Below are positions 50,219-62,138 of a stretch of 64,000 nt of DNA, one piece after another. Source of the DNA: Hydractinia symbiolongicarpus (lineage: Eukaryota; Cnidaria; Hydrozoa; Anthoathecata; Hydractiniidae); contig NC_079879.1 in assembly GCF_029227915.1 (NCBI RefSeq), positions 4,218,001-4,282,000 of the forward strand, read 5' to 3'. The notes under the pieces were generated by a model. It did not search any database, had not been told where the DNA came from, and saw nothing but the letters and a program-made list of their open reading frames with translations. Each line of letters begins with the position of its first letter. Positions within the stretch are counted from its first letter, which is position 1. The position numbers and the translations under genes are program-made.

Positions 50219-51450
50219 TCATGATTTTTTAGTCTTTCCAGAATATACCACAACAAGCCCAACGGCAGCAGCGATTGCCATGTACAGATGTTTAGCTGCA
50301 TATTCGACGACGGTTGCCTCTACTCTTAAAAAGAAGGATACAAACGTACCGATTATGCCAGGTAATGTGGCACCTGCTTTACCTGCCAGATATTTGAGGA
50401 TTTTTCAAAGCCTTTCAAGCTTCTTCTCCATTAATCCTTTTCCTGCACCTGCTGCGGCACTTCCTCTTGCACCTGCCACGGCACTTCCTCTCGTCACGGC
50501 GAGTTCAATGGTGCTTATCAGTAGACGAACAGCTGACATGATACTTGCTATAGTTATACCTTGTTCCTTAAAGAGTATTTTAAGCTTTTCGAGTAGGGAC
50601 TTATCATCTGCGGCGATTTTTATTAGGGTTTCCTTGATAACCTTCATCTGGGGGTATATTTCGGAGGATAGCAAGCCATGTGAATTAATCTCAAAATATC
50701 TTTCTTCCTTAGGATTCTTAAGCCTACCCTTCAGCCCTTCTATATCACTATCATTATCAGGATTCCCTGGTCCCCCGACCTTCTGCTTTTCGAGATCTTT
50801 TAACCTGACCTCCCCCCTGGTAATCTCACTGTTGTATAACATTACACTGGCCTCATGTAAATTCAAAGCACCCCTTATTGTTTGAAGTTTTTCGTCAAAA
50901 CCTTTTCTCTCACGTTCTGAGATCCATCCCAGATCGGACCCTCCAGGAAAATGTTCTTGAAGGAGGTCTTCCGTCTCACCTATAAACTTTCCGCATCGTC
51001 CATAAGTTATTCAAATCCACCAGACTTATCTAACAAGTGCATCTCTATATTTTCACCATTCTCCATAATATCATCAGCCTTTCCTGGGTCCATAATATCA
51101 TCAGCCTTTCCTGGGTCCTTGCTTTACCACCTTTGCTCGGAGTGGTGATTTAATTTTTAAAACCCATGTCTCGCACGCAACCTGCCTGCAAATTTGCTAA
51201 TATTGTCCTAGCGCTTAGTAAAACCAACACCCGGTTTCTTATAAATTAGATCCGTAATATCTTGTAAAGAAGACGAATCCCCTCCAATCGAAAATCCTCA
51301 TAGTGGATCACATGGACCACCCTCTGATCCATTCTAATTTGTCTGTATAGCTTGTGGACCCTCAATACCATTAGCGCCCTAGCCGGATCCATGCCCATAG
51401 TTGTGATGTCTCCATGCTGTTGTTGTCCCGACGTTGATGGAAGTTGCTGC
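50219..51450 (-). pseudogene. Polinton coiled-coil/membrane protein f
   Basis: Duplicate of 1265-2505 with a further deletion near 51264 and a one-base loss near 50990. The coiled-coil part (50405-50866) and the FKEQGITIASI segment are readable. Tail-to-tail with gene e, one base apart, as in E1. Confidence 0.65.
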
Positions 51451-51465
51451 GTTGATTAAAGTTTC

Positions 51466-52456
51466 AAAAAATTCAAAATATATCTGATTTCATCAACCTC
51501 GCAGTCTACCGTGACCTATGGCTACCCAAAATTGATAGGGAAAACAACCTCATTCTAGAGGGTATTAACCATAATGATGATACCATTCGGCCCTTACAGG
51601 TCAATGCTAGTGATCACTTTGGCACTGATGAAGTAAAGGCCATCGCTGCAGCGTATGGTAATACTTTCTGTATTCCTTTGGGCAAGCTCTCCGAGTTGAC
51701 GAGAGACCTGCAGTTTTACCAGGCAGGGGTCCATGACAGGCTTCGGTTTTTCCTACATTTCGCACGGCATAGCGACGTGATCAAAGATGCAGGGATAGCA
51801 GCCTCGGGAAGCACGGCAGCCAAGGCAGCTGACGCCGCGTACAAGATCAGTAACATCAAGCCGGAGTTTGACAACATTACTTATGAAGGCCTAGTGAGTG
51901 CCATGATATCTCCGTATGCAAGATTAGCGCCGCCCTACGAGAGAATACTCCGTTCCAAGGTGGTCACAATGAAAAAGGCTGATACCAGCTACAACCTCCA
52001 AACTGACACCCCGCAAAAAGCGTAAAGGGCGTCTTGCTACTCTTCATATACCCCGGGAAAGTGAAGCCCTAAGCTGGTGTCAACGAGGTCCTTTACAACC
52101 CCAAGATTGAAAAAATATCCATCACTGTCGAGGGGGAGCCCAATGAGCTGTACTCTCATGCGATGCTTCCAAAAGATCATTTGGAACAGATCGTCAACCT
52201 TTTCGGCAGTGACGACTCGAACGTCATGATTGGCCAGTTTTTCAACGAGAGGTATGCGTTGTTTATCGATTTCAGAGCCTCTCCTGATCATACTCTGCAT
52301 GGATCGGGTAGGCCTTTACAACGTCTAAGTGACGGCATTATCCTCAACATGAACAAGAAGACCGACGGCACCGGGGATTTTAGGTGCTATATGTACCTTC
52401 TTCAAGATGCGCAAATTAACATACTTGATGGGCGCTTTCACTCAGTGGAGTACTAA
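51466..52456 (+). pseudogene. MCP: Major capsid protein, N-terminus deleted
   Basis: Duplicate of the E1 capsid, but the promoter and about the first 92 codons are gone: the sequence jumps from the point matching 2519 in E1 to that matching about 2884, so the MGQND...PGSLKL block is missing. The remaining frames (51678-52025, 52163-52456) keep GKLSELTRDL and the C-terminal FHSVEY. The frameshift near 52020 is shared with E1. Confidence 0.75.
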
Positions 52457-52830
52457 ATGCAGCAATCAACGCATTGGCGTTCAGCGGGACTAACTTCTTG
52501 TTTTCTAAGCTATCGGGACACGGTGAGGCCGAGCGCAAGAGGCATGACGAGGCTATGGAACAACTCCAGGATGCCCAAGCACAGTGGGTGAGGAAAAGAC
52601 AGGCCAAATTGGACTGGTTTGCTGAGCAAAGGGAGTTACAAAAAAAAAAGGCAGGGAAGAGCCTTCAGGAGTCGGACGACGATATGTACAAGAACTACAT
52701 TGCTTCAAACGAAAAGGCCCGGAAATTATCGGATTATTACACACCCTACAAGAAACAACAAGATGGCGAATTAAGCTTCATCGTTGGCTCCTTGTCCCTA
52801 CTAGGGTTTGTAGCATATAAGTATCTTTAA
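52457..52830 (+). pseudogene. Small Polinton TM protein downstream of capsid (start lost)
   Basis: The best body of this protein: FSGTNFLFSKLSGHGEAERK, then QAKLDWFAEQRELQKKKAGK, and the C-terminal segment LSFIVGSLSLLGFVAYKYL with stop at 52828-52830. As in E1, the original ATG and leader are deleted, so no in-frame ATG precedes the conserved start. Confidence 0.6.
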
Positions 52831-52857
52831 AACGTTTTTGGCATGTATATTAAAGAC

Positions 52858-53903
52858 ATGTCACAAACATCACATATCGTTACCGAAGAGGAGGCGGAGA
52901 AATTAAGCAGTATCTACTATACCGCAGAACATCTCTGGACCTGACGAAAAGCTATCAAATTACTCGCAAAGGATAGTGACCTATCCAAAAAGAAGGTCAC
53001 TCATTAGCTAAGTACACAACTGCTATGGTTGAGACATATCATGGGTCCGAAACGTATAGACTACCACCACCTCATCATCCCGAGCCCTAATGAGATGCAC
53101 TAGTTCGATTTACTCTACATGCCGCATAATAGGGTATATGGAAACACCTACAAATACATACTCACGGGTATTGACGTTTGTTCGAGGTGGCTAGGCCGTT
53201 GCGTTCCAAAAATGCTAGCGAAATCGCAGACATGGTCAAGGACATTCATAAAGCACGACCTCTTCGATACCCTAAAATTTTCCAGTGTGACAATGGCTCC
53301 GAATTTAAGTCAGATGTAACGAAGTTGCTGGAGAACAAGGGGGTTGAATATAAGAGGGCCACCACCAAGTACCACCATACGTTCACGGCCATTGTAGAGT
53401 CTTAAAACAAGGTATTCGCGGAAAGACTCTTTAAACCTCAGGATGCGCAAGAGTTGGCTTCTGAGGAAACTAGTACCATTTTGGTGAAAAACCTGTATAG
53501 CATCGTGAAAATTCTAAGCAATACCAAGACTGCTATGATTGAAATGAAGCCCAACAGAGCGATCAAACTCGATGTAGTACCGCTCGCGGAAAGCGAAGAA
53601 TATCATCCCAAACAGAGACCCTTACCTGAGGATGGTTTGTATCTCTATCTGCTACAACCCGGAGAAAAGCATGGTGATTCGAAAAGACGCGCAACTGATG
53701 CCTTTTGGAGCAGAAAAATGTATAGGCTGGACAAAATAGTAGCGGGTAGTCGTGTTTTGTACTATTTGAAAGATGGTCCTGAAAGAAGCTTCGTTTCAGA
53801 GGAGATGTTATTTATTCCTGAAGATGTTCAGATACCTCCAGAGCATGTGAAGGATTGGTACATCCCATCACTTTACCTAAAATTTTTACTACTACTCTTG
53901 TAA
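52858..53903 (+). pseudogene. INT: Retroviral-type integrase, near full length but broken
   Basis: ATG at 52858 after TATTAAAGAC. Stops at about 52941, 53008 and 53101 and a frameshift near 53185, then a stop at about 53402. Catalytic triad as seen: Asp in FDLLYMPHN (about 53107), Asp in FQCDNGSEFKSDV (about 53290), Glu in TFTAIVES (about 53398). The C-terminal domain YRLDKIVAGSRVLYYL / RSFVSEEMLFIPEDVQIPPE is followed by a short hydrophobic extension. It overlaps the 3' end of BRO by 31 bp. The only copy with all three catalytic sites. Confidence 0.88.
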
Positions 53904-54714
53904 GTAATAAAAATTAGAGTCGTCTGATCCTCTAGTGCGGGAACACCCAGGTCATACAGGTCATCTCGATTGAGGTCTATAAGCCTGAAATGACACCCAC
54001 AACTCTCCAAATTTCCATCTTCCTTGAACCTATTAAAGGCATACATGCTGTTGGGATACTCAATAACGACAATCTCTTCAGATTTGGGATAGTTGTCTTT
54101 GAACCATGTCCTTTTAGTAGAAAGAATACGTCTTTGAATACGTGCACAGTAGTATGGAAGATGATGATACTCATCATCGTCCTGTGAGGTATGTTTTCGG
54201 TATATCATGATCATGTTCTCCTTTCTAGGATCTTCAGCATGCGGTACATACCGTTGTTGAAGTGTTTCTACTTGTTGCTGGAGCTTATCAATTTCATCCC
54301 CGAGTGCCACGAGTTGGTTGTCCCTATCCGCAATTTCATCACCGAGGAAGGCCAGAGCCCTATCCTTGTCTTCCATGGACTGGTGATGCACTTAATTACA
54401 TCTTGTAGTTTTTGGACACCTGCCCTGGCCAGCCATCTGATGACTCCTACAACCTTTGGTTTCCTGGAACGACGAACAATCTCCAATGCTTTGTCTAATG
54501 TCACGAAAGCTTCATGCCTATTTTGGTCTTGTTTTAGGGGTTGCTTTGAAACCAGACCTATCTCATGACTTGTTGGGGTGGAAATATTTCGAGACTCCGC
54601 AATCTTTTCAATACTAAGAAATCGTCCAAGAGTAGCGCGATTAAACATAGGTTGATCCTGGTTGTTATACAGGATCTTGATGGCTCCTGCATTAAACATA
54701 ACTTGTGACGACAT
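53873..54714 (-). pseudogene. BRO/KilA-N-like protein with coiled coil and C-terminal domain
   Basis: MSSQVMFNAGAIKILYNNQD (ATG 54714), TLGRFLSIEKIAESRN, LDKALEIVRRSRKPKVVGVI, RAGVQKLQDV, then a frameshift near 54390, a heptad region (ADRDNQLVALGDEIDKLQQQ) and a C-terminal domain HHLPYYCARIQRRILSTKRT, EEIVVIEYPNSMYAFNRFKE, CHFRLIDLNRDDLYDLGVPA. The order Bro-N, coiled coil and conserved C-terminal domain is the layout of BRO-family proteins of insect viruses; named from pattern only. Convergent with INT. Confidence 0.6.
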
Positions 54715-54754
54715 TTTCTATATACCAATGTTCAGCCAGAGAGTTTCACCGTGG

Positions 54755-55608
54755 TCACTCGAGGATCTTTCAAGTCCTAGGATGTTCCAACCTCACGTAT
54801 AAGCACGCTTGCTTGGGTTATTCGGCCCAGCCTTGATATCATCCCAGTCTGAAATAAGATTGGTTTCCTCGTCTACCATTTTCGTGTCACTCTTCTCATG
54901 AGGGTACCACAAAAACAACTGCTTTTTCTGCCTTCTCAAATTCTTGGGTAGAGCTGTATACGATTGAGTTAATAGCCAAAGACTGTTCTTGCTGTGCCTA
55001 CCACTGATGGCAAGCTCAAGTAGGGATTGCCTTTTTTATCGAGACTTTCATCGGCTATGACGTCGTCCACGATAAACAACGTCTCCTCACCTGCCAGTAA
55101 CGACGACAATTTTTGTACTCATTCAAGCAGCTCATTTCCAAGGTCTATAAGGAACACGTAGTCGTCCTTCCAGAGTGAGCCCCTTTCTAAATAGGTTGTA
55201 TTCCATCAAGTTGTTGGGAGCAAAATGACTATGTTGAGATGCTTTTTATACTCCTGCTCGAGGAGGTCCAGGACACGTTGCGTTTTGCCGCATAATGTCG
55301 GACCTGTAAAGATTGCCGTATGGGATGCATTCATGACGGTTAATGATATTAATTGATAACCCCATTTCCTGTTATATATTTTGTGTATAGCGCGGCGCAT
55401 GTGAAACAGATCCATACACCCCCATGGTTTTAGTAACCATGGGGGTGTATGGATCTGAGGCGTACCGGGCTATAATGTCATATGTGAACAGGGTATAGAG
55501 AAGTGGGTAATATTCATCCTTTTGAAACCCTCTAATTCCCCTGTCAATAGTAAGAGGGTTTACTTCGTAGTCAATGTATTTGCACCTTCGCTGTATCCAG
55601 GCAGCCAA
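54755..55608 (-). pseudogene. ATP: A32-like genome packaging ATPase
   Basis: Duplicate of 4603-5459. FTGPTLCGKT Walker A (about 55285), LFIVDDVIADE Walker B, WLLTQSY and CLYVRLEHPR. Same internal stops as E1, plus an extra frameshift near 55375 from loss of two bases (TTTCCTG, TTTTGTG). The final stop is TGA at 54755 rather than TAA. Confidence 0.85.
55407..55457. repeat. Perfect 23-bp inverted repeat inside the ATPase gene (E4)
   Basis: Same as 5258-5308 in E1, arms 55407-55429 and 55435-55457. No base has changed in either arm although the surrounding gene has. Confidence 0.95.
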
Positions 55609-55693
55609 TGCAACTTTTCGTTCGACCGTTACCCCTGATCTTGAACTTGTCTGTAGATAAAAAGTGTTTACATTTTGAACATGTCTTTTCCAT
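55600..55693 (-). pseudogene. Second zinc-ribbon start (partial HNH paralog)
   Basis: ATG 55693, MEKTCSKCKHF, then a TAA where E1 has a sense codon, then the second CxxC. Same fusion with the ATPase N-terminus as at 5450-5544. Confidence 0.4.
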
Positions 55694-55784
55694 TTACTAT
55701 TCCAAGATTCGCCTTGTGTAATACCCTAGCAACATCATCTTGCGTCGGAGATTTGCCAGTTCTTGATATTTATAGGGTATCTTG

Positions 55785-56152
55785 TTATGAATAGTCTTCC
55801 CAGGTCATTCCCTTGGAAAACTGGGTTTCAATATGGGCCTTACAGATAGCTATGACTTCCTTGTTTCCTTGTAGAGGCTGGTTGCTGGAGCGGTTAACAT
55901 TAGTGAGATGACCAGCAGGGTTGCAATCCTTACACTGGTATATTTGCCTTTCATGATAACAAATCCCACCTCCCTTACAGTCTTTACAATGGTATCTCCG
56001 CCTTTGATGCGGGTACCTTGTGCGTTCCCGCGACACCTTGTTGGCAGCGAGGCAGGTGATGCATTGTCTTGATATTCGACCATTACGTTTGATCCTGAAA
56101 TGGTTCAGGGGGAGATAGTGCTTACATTTTGGTCATGTCTTACCCTCATCCA
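55785..56152 (-). pseudogene. Zinc-ribbon/HNH endonuclease-like protein
   Basis: Duplicate of 5666-6019. The first zinc Cys codon is TGA here (position about 56135), so the ORF is broken at residue 7, while the GMTWEDY Trp that is a stop in E1 is intact. The HNH core is absent, as in E1. Confidence 0.55.
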
Positions 56153-56232
56153 TATATTATCCATATAACATGTCTTACCCTTATCTGCATCCATATATGC
56201 CTCAGGGGCAAATAAAAATTTTACTAGACGGT

Positions 56233-56502
56233 CTATTTTGGGGGTATCAATGATTTCTTATACCATCTCTGCTTGATCGCGTATTCGTCGAACAAGATCG
56301 CTGCCGTCATATAGCCCGCGAGCTTCAGGCCGTCCTCCAAATCCATCTTAGCTCCGGGCCTTGAAACTCCTAGAGTCTTTTTTGAACCCATGGCTATCAG
56401 GATCGTCTACGATACCAGCCTGACTAATTCCCATAAAGAGTCAATAACCATGGTTTCTTTCGGGCTAATGTTGCTGACCATGTGATCTCTGATTGTAGTC
56501 AT
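56233..56502 (-). pseudogene. Small Polinton membrane protein
   Basis: Duplicate of 6099-6368, with the same AATAAATG start and the same internal TAG. Confidence 0.5.
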
Positions 56503-56505
56503 TTA

Positions 56506-56875
56506 TTATAACATTTTGAGCATTTTTATCTCGGGAGGCTGAGCTTTGCCTTTTTGGGGCTCTGGAGTTGCTGGCTTGTAAGATTCTTTATTATTTTAAC
56601 CTCTGCCAAACCTATACCATATACCATCTCCTATGGCAAGCACGACCAAAGTCCCTACACCGTACATGTAGACTGACTGTACGCAACTGGCCCGAGAAGA
56701 GGTTTTGACTGTAGGCTCTACAGTACACTCTTGTGGCTTCATTTCTTCCTTTCTTTTGTTCATAAGTGCCGCCAACTTGTGTCCTTGGGCCACACGCCCC
56801 GGATGCTTTACTGGCTTTGCAATGACTCTCTTTTCTTGTCTCTCTTCTTCACTAATTTCTTTTAAGCCTTATGAC
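56506..56875 (-). pseudogene. Small basic protein with TM segment
   Basis: Duplicate of 6372-6740: basic PVKHPGRVAQGHKLAAL block, TM segment YMYGVGTLVVLAIGDGIWY, then a frameshift in the tail near 56597. Confidence 0.5.
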
Positions 56876-56900
56876 TTATAAGAAATTTCACTGTAGGTCC

Positions 56901-57425
56901 TCAGGGCTCTTTCTCCTCCGCGTCATCCTCTTTTTTCTTACCCATATGTCTCGTGGTATGCCCTGCTACCAAGATAGGCACTAAACACCTCTCAATAGTG
57001 CAGTATACCAGAATCCCGAGATCTAATTCATCGACACAGTCGATACCCACGATATTTCCAACAAGGTTCGCGTATAGGCTTATCGTGTGAGTAGTCAACG
57101 CCTTTGCGGTCTTTTCCCCCTTCTCTTGGAGTTCTCTTTCTACGTACTCAGTATTGACCTTGTCGATGGCTTCATAAGGAGCCTTGTCGAGAAACCCTTC
57201 TGTGCATTTTATGGGCAGAAGATGCCCCTTACCTTTGCGTAGGGCTTCCCTCAGGACCTAGCGTTTATTGGGTGGGGGCTCTATATGCTCATATTCTGCA
57301 GAGGCATTGTCGAATACTCGTGCAAGCTCTGACATCTTTATTAATACTCTTTTGTAACGAAAAAGAACAAAAGAAATCATGGCATAGGGTAGAAGTACAG
57401 GGATTAGTAGACACACTTCGATGGC
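56901..57425 (-). pseudogene. Membrane protein with N-terminal TM (start eroded)
   Basis: Duplicate of 6767-7240, retaining the 57 bp that E1 lost (ILVYCTIERCLVPILVAGHT). The same ATG-to-ATC start change is present, so it predates the duplication. Confidence 0.6.
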
Positions 57426-57429
57426 TTTA

Positions 57430-60400
57430 TTACTGGGCAAACACCAGGCGGTAATGGCCTCTAGCTAGCGTGGTAACCTGATCTGATTGCACGAGCCTCT
57501 TGTCATCTGCCCTGTTAAGGGCTAACTTGTTCACCTTTTGGGTATATATTTCATGCTTTTTGTTTTGAATTAACACCTGGATTTTGTATATGTCAACCCC
57601 CTCTTTCAGGCATCATCGGTAATCGTCGAAGGTGATGGACTTTTTGGTCACGCACATCTTCACGCCCTTCGCTTTGCGTTCACCACCCTCTGTTGTAAGG
57701 CTCTCATAGGCATATAGCTTAGCCCTTAGTGTTATAAACTCTGTCATAACCTTTCCACTTACCTCGTCTTTCATTAGAATTGCGACCTTCTTGTTCTTCT
57801 CAATGGGAAGAGGCCTGTTATCGTCCTTGCTGTACGCAGTCGTGTCAAAACGTGTCCCAACGTCTTATGCAATGTCACGATAAAAGTTTTCTGTTCGGAT
57901 GCAGTACACAGAGCTGTCCGTATCCATGTAATACAATTGCAGCTTGCTGCCATACTTCGGTAACATGAAATCATAGTGAAATTTATACATGATTAGCTTC
58001 GACATGTCCAATTTGGCCTGGCCTATATATACAGGCTTGTTCATCTTCACCTTCGTCTTACCCATTTCTACTCCTAAGAGGTGCTTACTAAACCGGATTC
58101 CACCCTTGAAATTTGGCTTCATCACAAGCTTCATATACTTGTCCTCGTTGGTGATCAGCTGAATGTTACGATGATTTCTAATGTTCTCCATTGTCTTCCC
58201 AAATACACTTAAATTCATGACTTGTAAAAATCCTTCTCAAACTCGTTCCTTGCAGCTGTTCTCAGCCTCGTGTTGTGATCTATATGTCCCCTGAGCCATG
58301 GCTGTAGGTTAAACTGGATGACCCTGTGCACCTTCTTCAGTTCAAGCCATGTCTTATAGCCTCGTGAAGGGCTCTGATATGCACCACAAATCCACGCTTT
58401 TTTTTAAATTCGGTACCAGTTTCTCGACCTTGTTCATCTTCATGCGTTCAGATAAAAAAGGTAACTCATTATCTGTATTGTGTAGCCTCTCAGGGTAGTC
58501 TATATCAACCTCTAAAAGGTACTGTAGGTAGGAGGATTCAACTTCTGGATCGCACTGGTCTCCCATATACTTTTTTTTGCCCTCGCATACCGGTGTACAG
58601 CCTGGGTTATACGTTCACGGATAACCTTTTTCGAACATGAGAAGGGTCCGCAAGGAGCTCTAACCTAATTCCGGTATACTTATTGTTGCCTTCCCTGCCA
58701 GGCCTGGTGCTGAGTAAAAACGTGCAGGATCAAGCTTGTAGTTTGTTAGGCACACGTCCCGGAATGTTTCAAAAACGTCGGTCAATAGCAGGACGTCCAT
58801 GGTGAGGTACACATCATGATAGTCGCCCATGGTTACGTTATCACCCTTTGGGGCAATGACATTCCATACCTTTTTCGCGTATGAATACTCATTGTCGCTA
58901 ATCCTCTTCATATTCAGCTTACTTTGCCTCCTTGGATGGTAGCTCCGTGTCTTCTAATCGCTGCCAATCATCCATATACTCGTAAGGGTATACGCCTTTT
59001 CGAAGCATCAGTGAGTATCATTCTCACTTAGATTGTGGAAGATGAAAGGTATGAAACTATACAGCCCTGTATTGTAACAGTGGTCTCGAACCTTATGATT
59101 ATTCTCATCGTTGAAGGGATTTAAGCATATATGGCATTCTGTGGCTTCATCATTTTTCCTTTTTTAACATATCTGTCAGTTCCAGCATGGATTGATACGG
59201 GTAGGTATAGTAAAGCCGCTTCACCTCATCCTCTAATTGGTTCACAAATCGCTTGACGCAATCCTTACCCCTGTGGACTGTTAGTGGGTCCAGTACATAC
59301 CCATAGGCCAATGTGCTATAGGTACACCAGCCACATGGTACATGCTTACTCATATTTTTGGTTTTTGTCTCCCTCGCATCCTTTACCGGGATTATTTCCC
59401 ATTACGTACAAGACGTTTACCGCGATATCCGTGTTGTTCTTCTCAAACTTGGATATGTCTGTGATATTTGTTGGGAACTCTATACCCTCCTAATTGTAGA
59501 GGCGAATATAGCGATGCATTTGTGATATTTGACTCGGGTTCATTCCGATCTCCGTATGGTGTAGTGATGCAATGACGCTCCATTTGAAACATTCATCATC
59601 CTCATTCACTGGGTTGATGATAGCTTTCTTTGAAGTTATCCATTTAGGTAGTTCTATGTATGATGAACCCCGTGTTAACCGTAGTTTATGAAAGTTTATA
59701 TCAAAGTATAGAATTCCGCTAATCGTGAAGCCACTCTAGGGCGGTGCCGGATGTTCTACGTGTGTTTTGATTGATGTAAATATCCTATCCAGTACATCGT
59801 CTTCGCCGCTACCCTTGAAGATATCTGTCATATTACCATTGATGGCTTTCTTCACCTCGATGTACTCATCGTTAACCTCCCCCGAGTTTAGAACTATTTT
59901 CTTCTTCCACGTGATCCATACGGAGAGTTGTACTTTTGCCGATCTCATAACTCTTACCTGGTCCTCTATCAAGGTTCTTACGTTGGGTCGCACCATCCCC
60001 ATATACCCGTCGACGTCAACTCCTTCTACACCGGGAATGCGAAAACTTCGAAATGTCCTGTGGAGGGCATGCTTATGACTCTGCGGTGTAAAATCTTGCC
60101 CTGGCCGATCATATAGATTTTGCATATCCTCGAGATAGTCTTCTTCAGCCTCTTTTTCAACTTCATCATGAAGCGTAGGTTTAGAGTTAGCTGTCCTATC
60201 ATAGAGATCCATCACCTTACGCTTGAATGACGCATATGTTTTCTCGACACCTCCTTTATAGGTTTGCGAACAGTAACCAGTTGTACCATCCACCCATCTT
60301 GGTTTTCACGATGGAACGATTTTTTCTCAGTTCCTCCTTTTCAAATATGTCCATTTCCGATTTTGGCAAAATCCATTCATACCATTCCCTAATTTACCTC

Positions 60401-60619
60401 TATAGTTTGATACCTCCTGTTTCTCAAAGAGGTCCATGGCCTCTGGTGTTATAGGCTTGACCGATCTCTGTGGTATATCCTCCAATAGGGCAACCAGTTC
60501 GGCCTTGCGCGTAGCTTGTAATACCCGGTTAAGCCACGGCTTTTTGCAATATCACGTAACTGTTTCACGGTTTTTATTCTACAAATTATATGAATTTTTT
60601 CATTGTCGGAGGATTTCAT
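57430..60619 (-). pseudogene. POLB: Protein-primed DNA polymerase B (SAP-PolB lineage)
   Basis: Duplicate of 7245-10508. Motif C is the canonical YMDTDSSVY (E1 has Asn), but about 145 bp with motif A (E1 8258-8400) are missing: SSYLQYL is joined directly to LEVDIDYPE. The ExoI region is absent as in E1. E4 keeps about 65 bp (about 58340-58405) that E1 lost. The second start ATG (E1 10466) has been destroyed by a 6-bp loss; only the upstream ATG at 60619 is left. Confidence 0.85.
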
Positions 60620-60900
60620 AGTGTTCAAAACTAACACAGTTGTTCACATCTTTACTGCGCATGCGTTGATTTTTGATGACGTCAGCATTATATAAGGGAA
60701 TTTCCCCTATAAATGCGCTAGAATTTTTTTTACTCGTTTGCAGTATGATAGGGACTTTACCTCGTTATGCATGACTAAGCACTGTACATTAGGGACTTTA
60801 CCCCACTAGGTCTTGGATGATGGGGACTTTGTTGTGTTTAACCATGCGTGCGCGAGATGTGCGTGCGCGACTGTGCTAGAACATACATTTTTCTATCTCT
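60620..60900. promoter_or_regulatory. E4 right terminal region/TIR with PolB promoter elements
   Basis: TGCGCATGCG (about 60655-60664), TGACGTCA (60677-60684), TTATATAA, GGGAATTTCC (60696-60705), and GGGACTTTACC repeats. The outermost 78 bp pair with the left TIR. The element ends CTATCTCT at 60900 and ACATC follows. Confidence 0.75.
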
Positions 60901-60905
60901 ACATC

Positions 60906-62138
60906 ACGTATAACGGAGGCAGTTACGCATGTCATGATCTAGGTTTGTCTTTTACCCGATGCTAGCTGAACCTTAAAATCACGACAATTATTTGACAATT
61001 AAAAGACTGTTACAGTGGCGTAACGCCATACAATATTGAGGACGTGTATGTCGAGAACCTGATCCTAAGCGACTCTAAACAGCGTGGACTCTGCGTTAGC
61101 GATGTTGTTGGGTCTGGGCCCGGAGTGATTGGCGAAGTACTCCCAGATCTTGGATAAAGTAGAAGCGTTGGAAGGACATTGCTTCACCAACATAAGTGTG
61201 AAAACAGATCGGTGCGTCAACCCTGCATTGGAGAAGTTTCAACGGGAAATCAGAACCAACTTTCACAAGAATGTAGTGTCGTTGTAGGTGTTAGATTTGG
61301 TTTTGGTGTTCTGAATAGGGGTTTAAAGGTCGCCTCCGACGTAATATTGATTTAATAATTAATTTTATTGATGTTCTCGACTGCCTGTGTATATTTTTAA
61401 TGTACGCATTGGAAGGGCGAGACAATAATTATTTTCAAAATATCCACTATGCGTGGCTATTTTGTCGTCACATGGCCGGCACTGGTTCAAATATAAAAAG
61501 CGCAAGAGGTCCTGGGGAACAGAAACTTTAAATATCTACGCTCCTTGCCAGCCTCTTGGATAGGCAGTTTAATATACGCCCAACATAACTTTAGGTGTGA
61601 CGTGTTTTTCATGGGAGTAAAGGTAACCACATACTTTTAAGTCATCAATCGCTTCTTCTTACAGTTACAAATCATACATTCCTTTGGCCTTAAGAACAAG
61701 AATTATTGAAAAGAAAAATAACTGCAACAAATTACTGTGATTAGAATTTTTTAAATCGACATAGCGATACACTTATTGCTTTATTTGGAATTTTTACCGT
61801 TTACTATATTATTACATTTTTGGACATTATTTATTGCGATTTACAAAGGTAACTTGCATTTTGCGACACAATTTATAATTCAGACCATAATAATCTATTT
61901 CATTCAGGTAGTGCTTGGGAAGTAAAGAATATGTTTTGAAAAGCGAAGACACATGGTTGGGGATCAATCTATCCGTAGAAGTTACTATTGTTTGCTCTGT
62001 CGTTCATTTCACCATTTTTATCACAGCTTCCAACAACGCATCGTATGCTAGTGACAATATGGTAATGTGTTTAGTTCTAAAGACGGTATATTAATCATAA
62101 TATTTATTTACATGTCATACATTACATAGAAAAATATT
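60906..62138. other. Host flank, duplicate of 10777-12040
   Basis: Contains the coding-like relic (61023-61290; its ATG is ACG here) and otherwise non-coding AT-rich DNA; the MEAF6 polyadenylation signal is repeated near 62103. Confidence 0.7.

Larger units (their letters stand above)
46773..60900. mobile_element. Polinton/Maverick element E4 (14.1 kb, both ends present)
   Basis: Flanked by ACATC (46768-46772 and 60901-60905); ends AGAGATAG...CTATCTCT. Order: zinc(+), conserved unknown(+), c(-), d(-), e(+), f(-), MCP(+), TM(+), INT(+), BRO(-), ATPase(-), zinc/HNH(-), small TM(-), basic TM(-), TM(-), PolB(-). It is the most complete gene map in the window, though most genes are broken. E1 is its duplicate. 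Confidence 0.92.
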
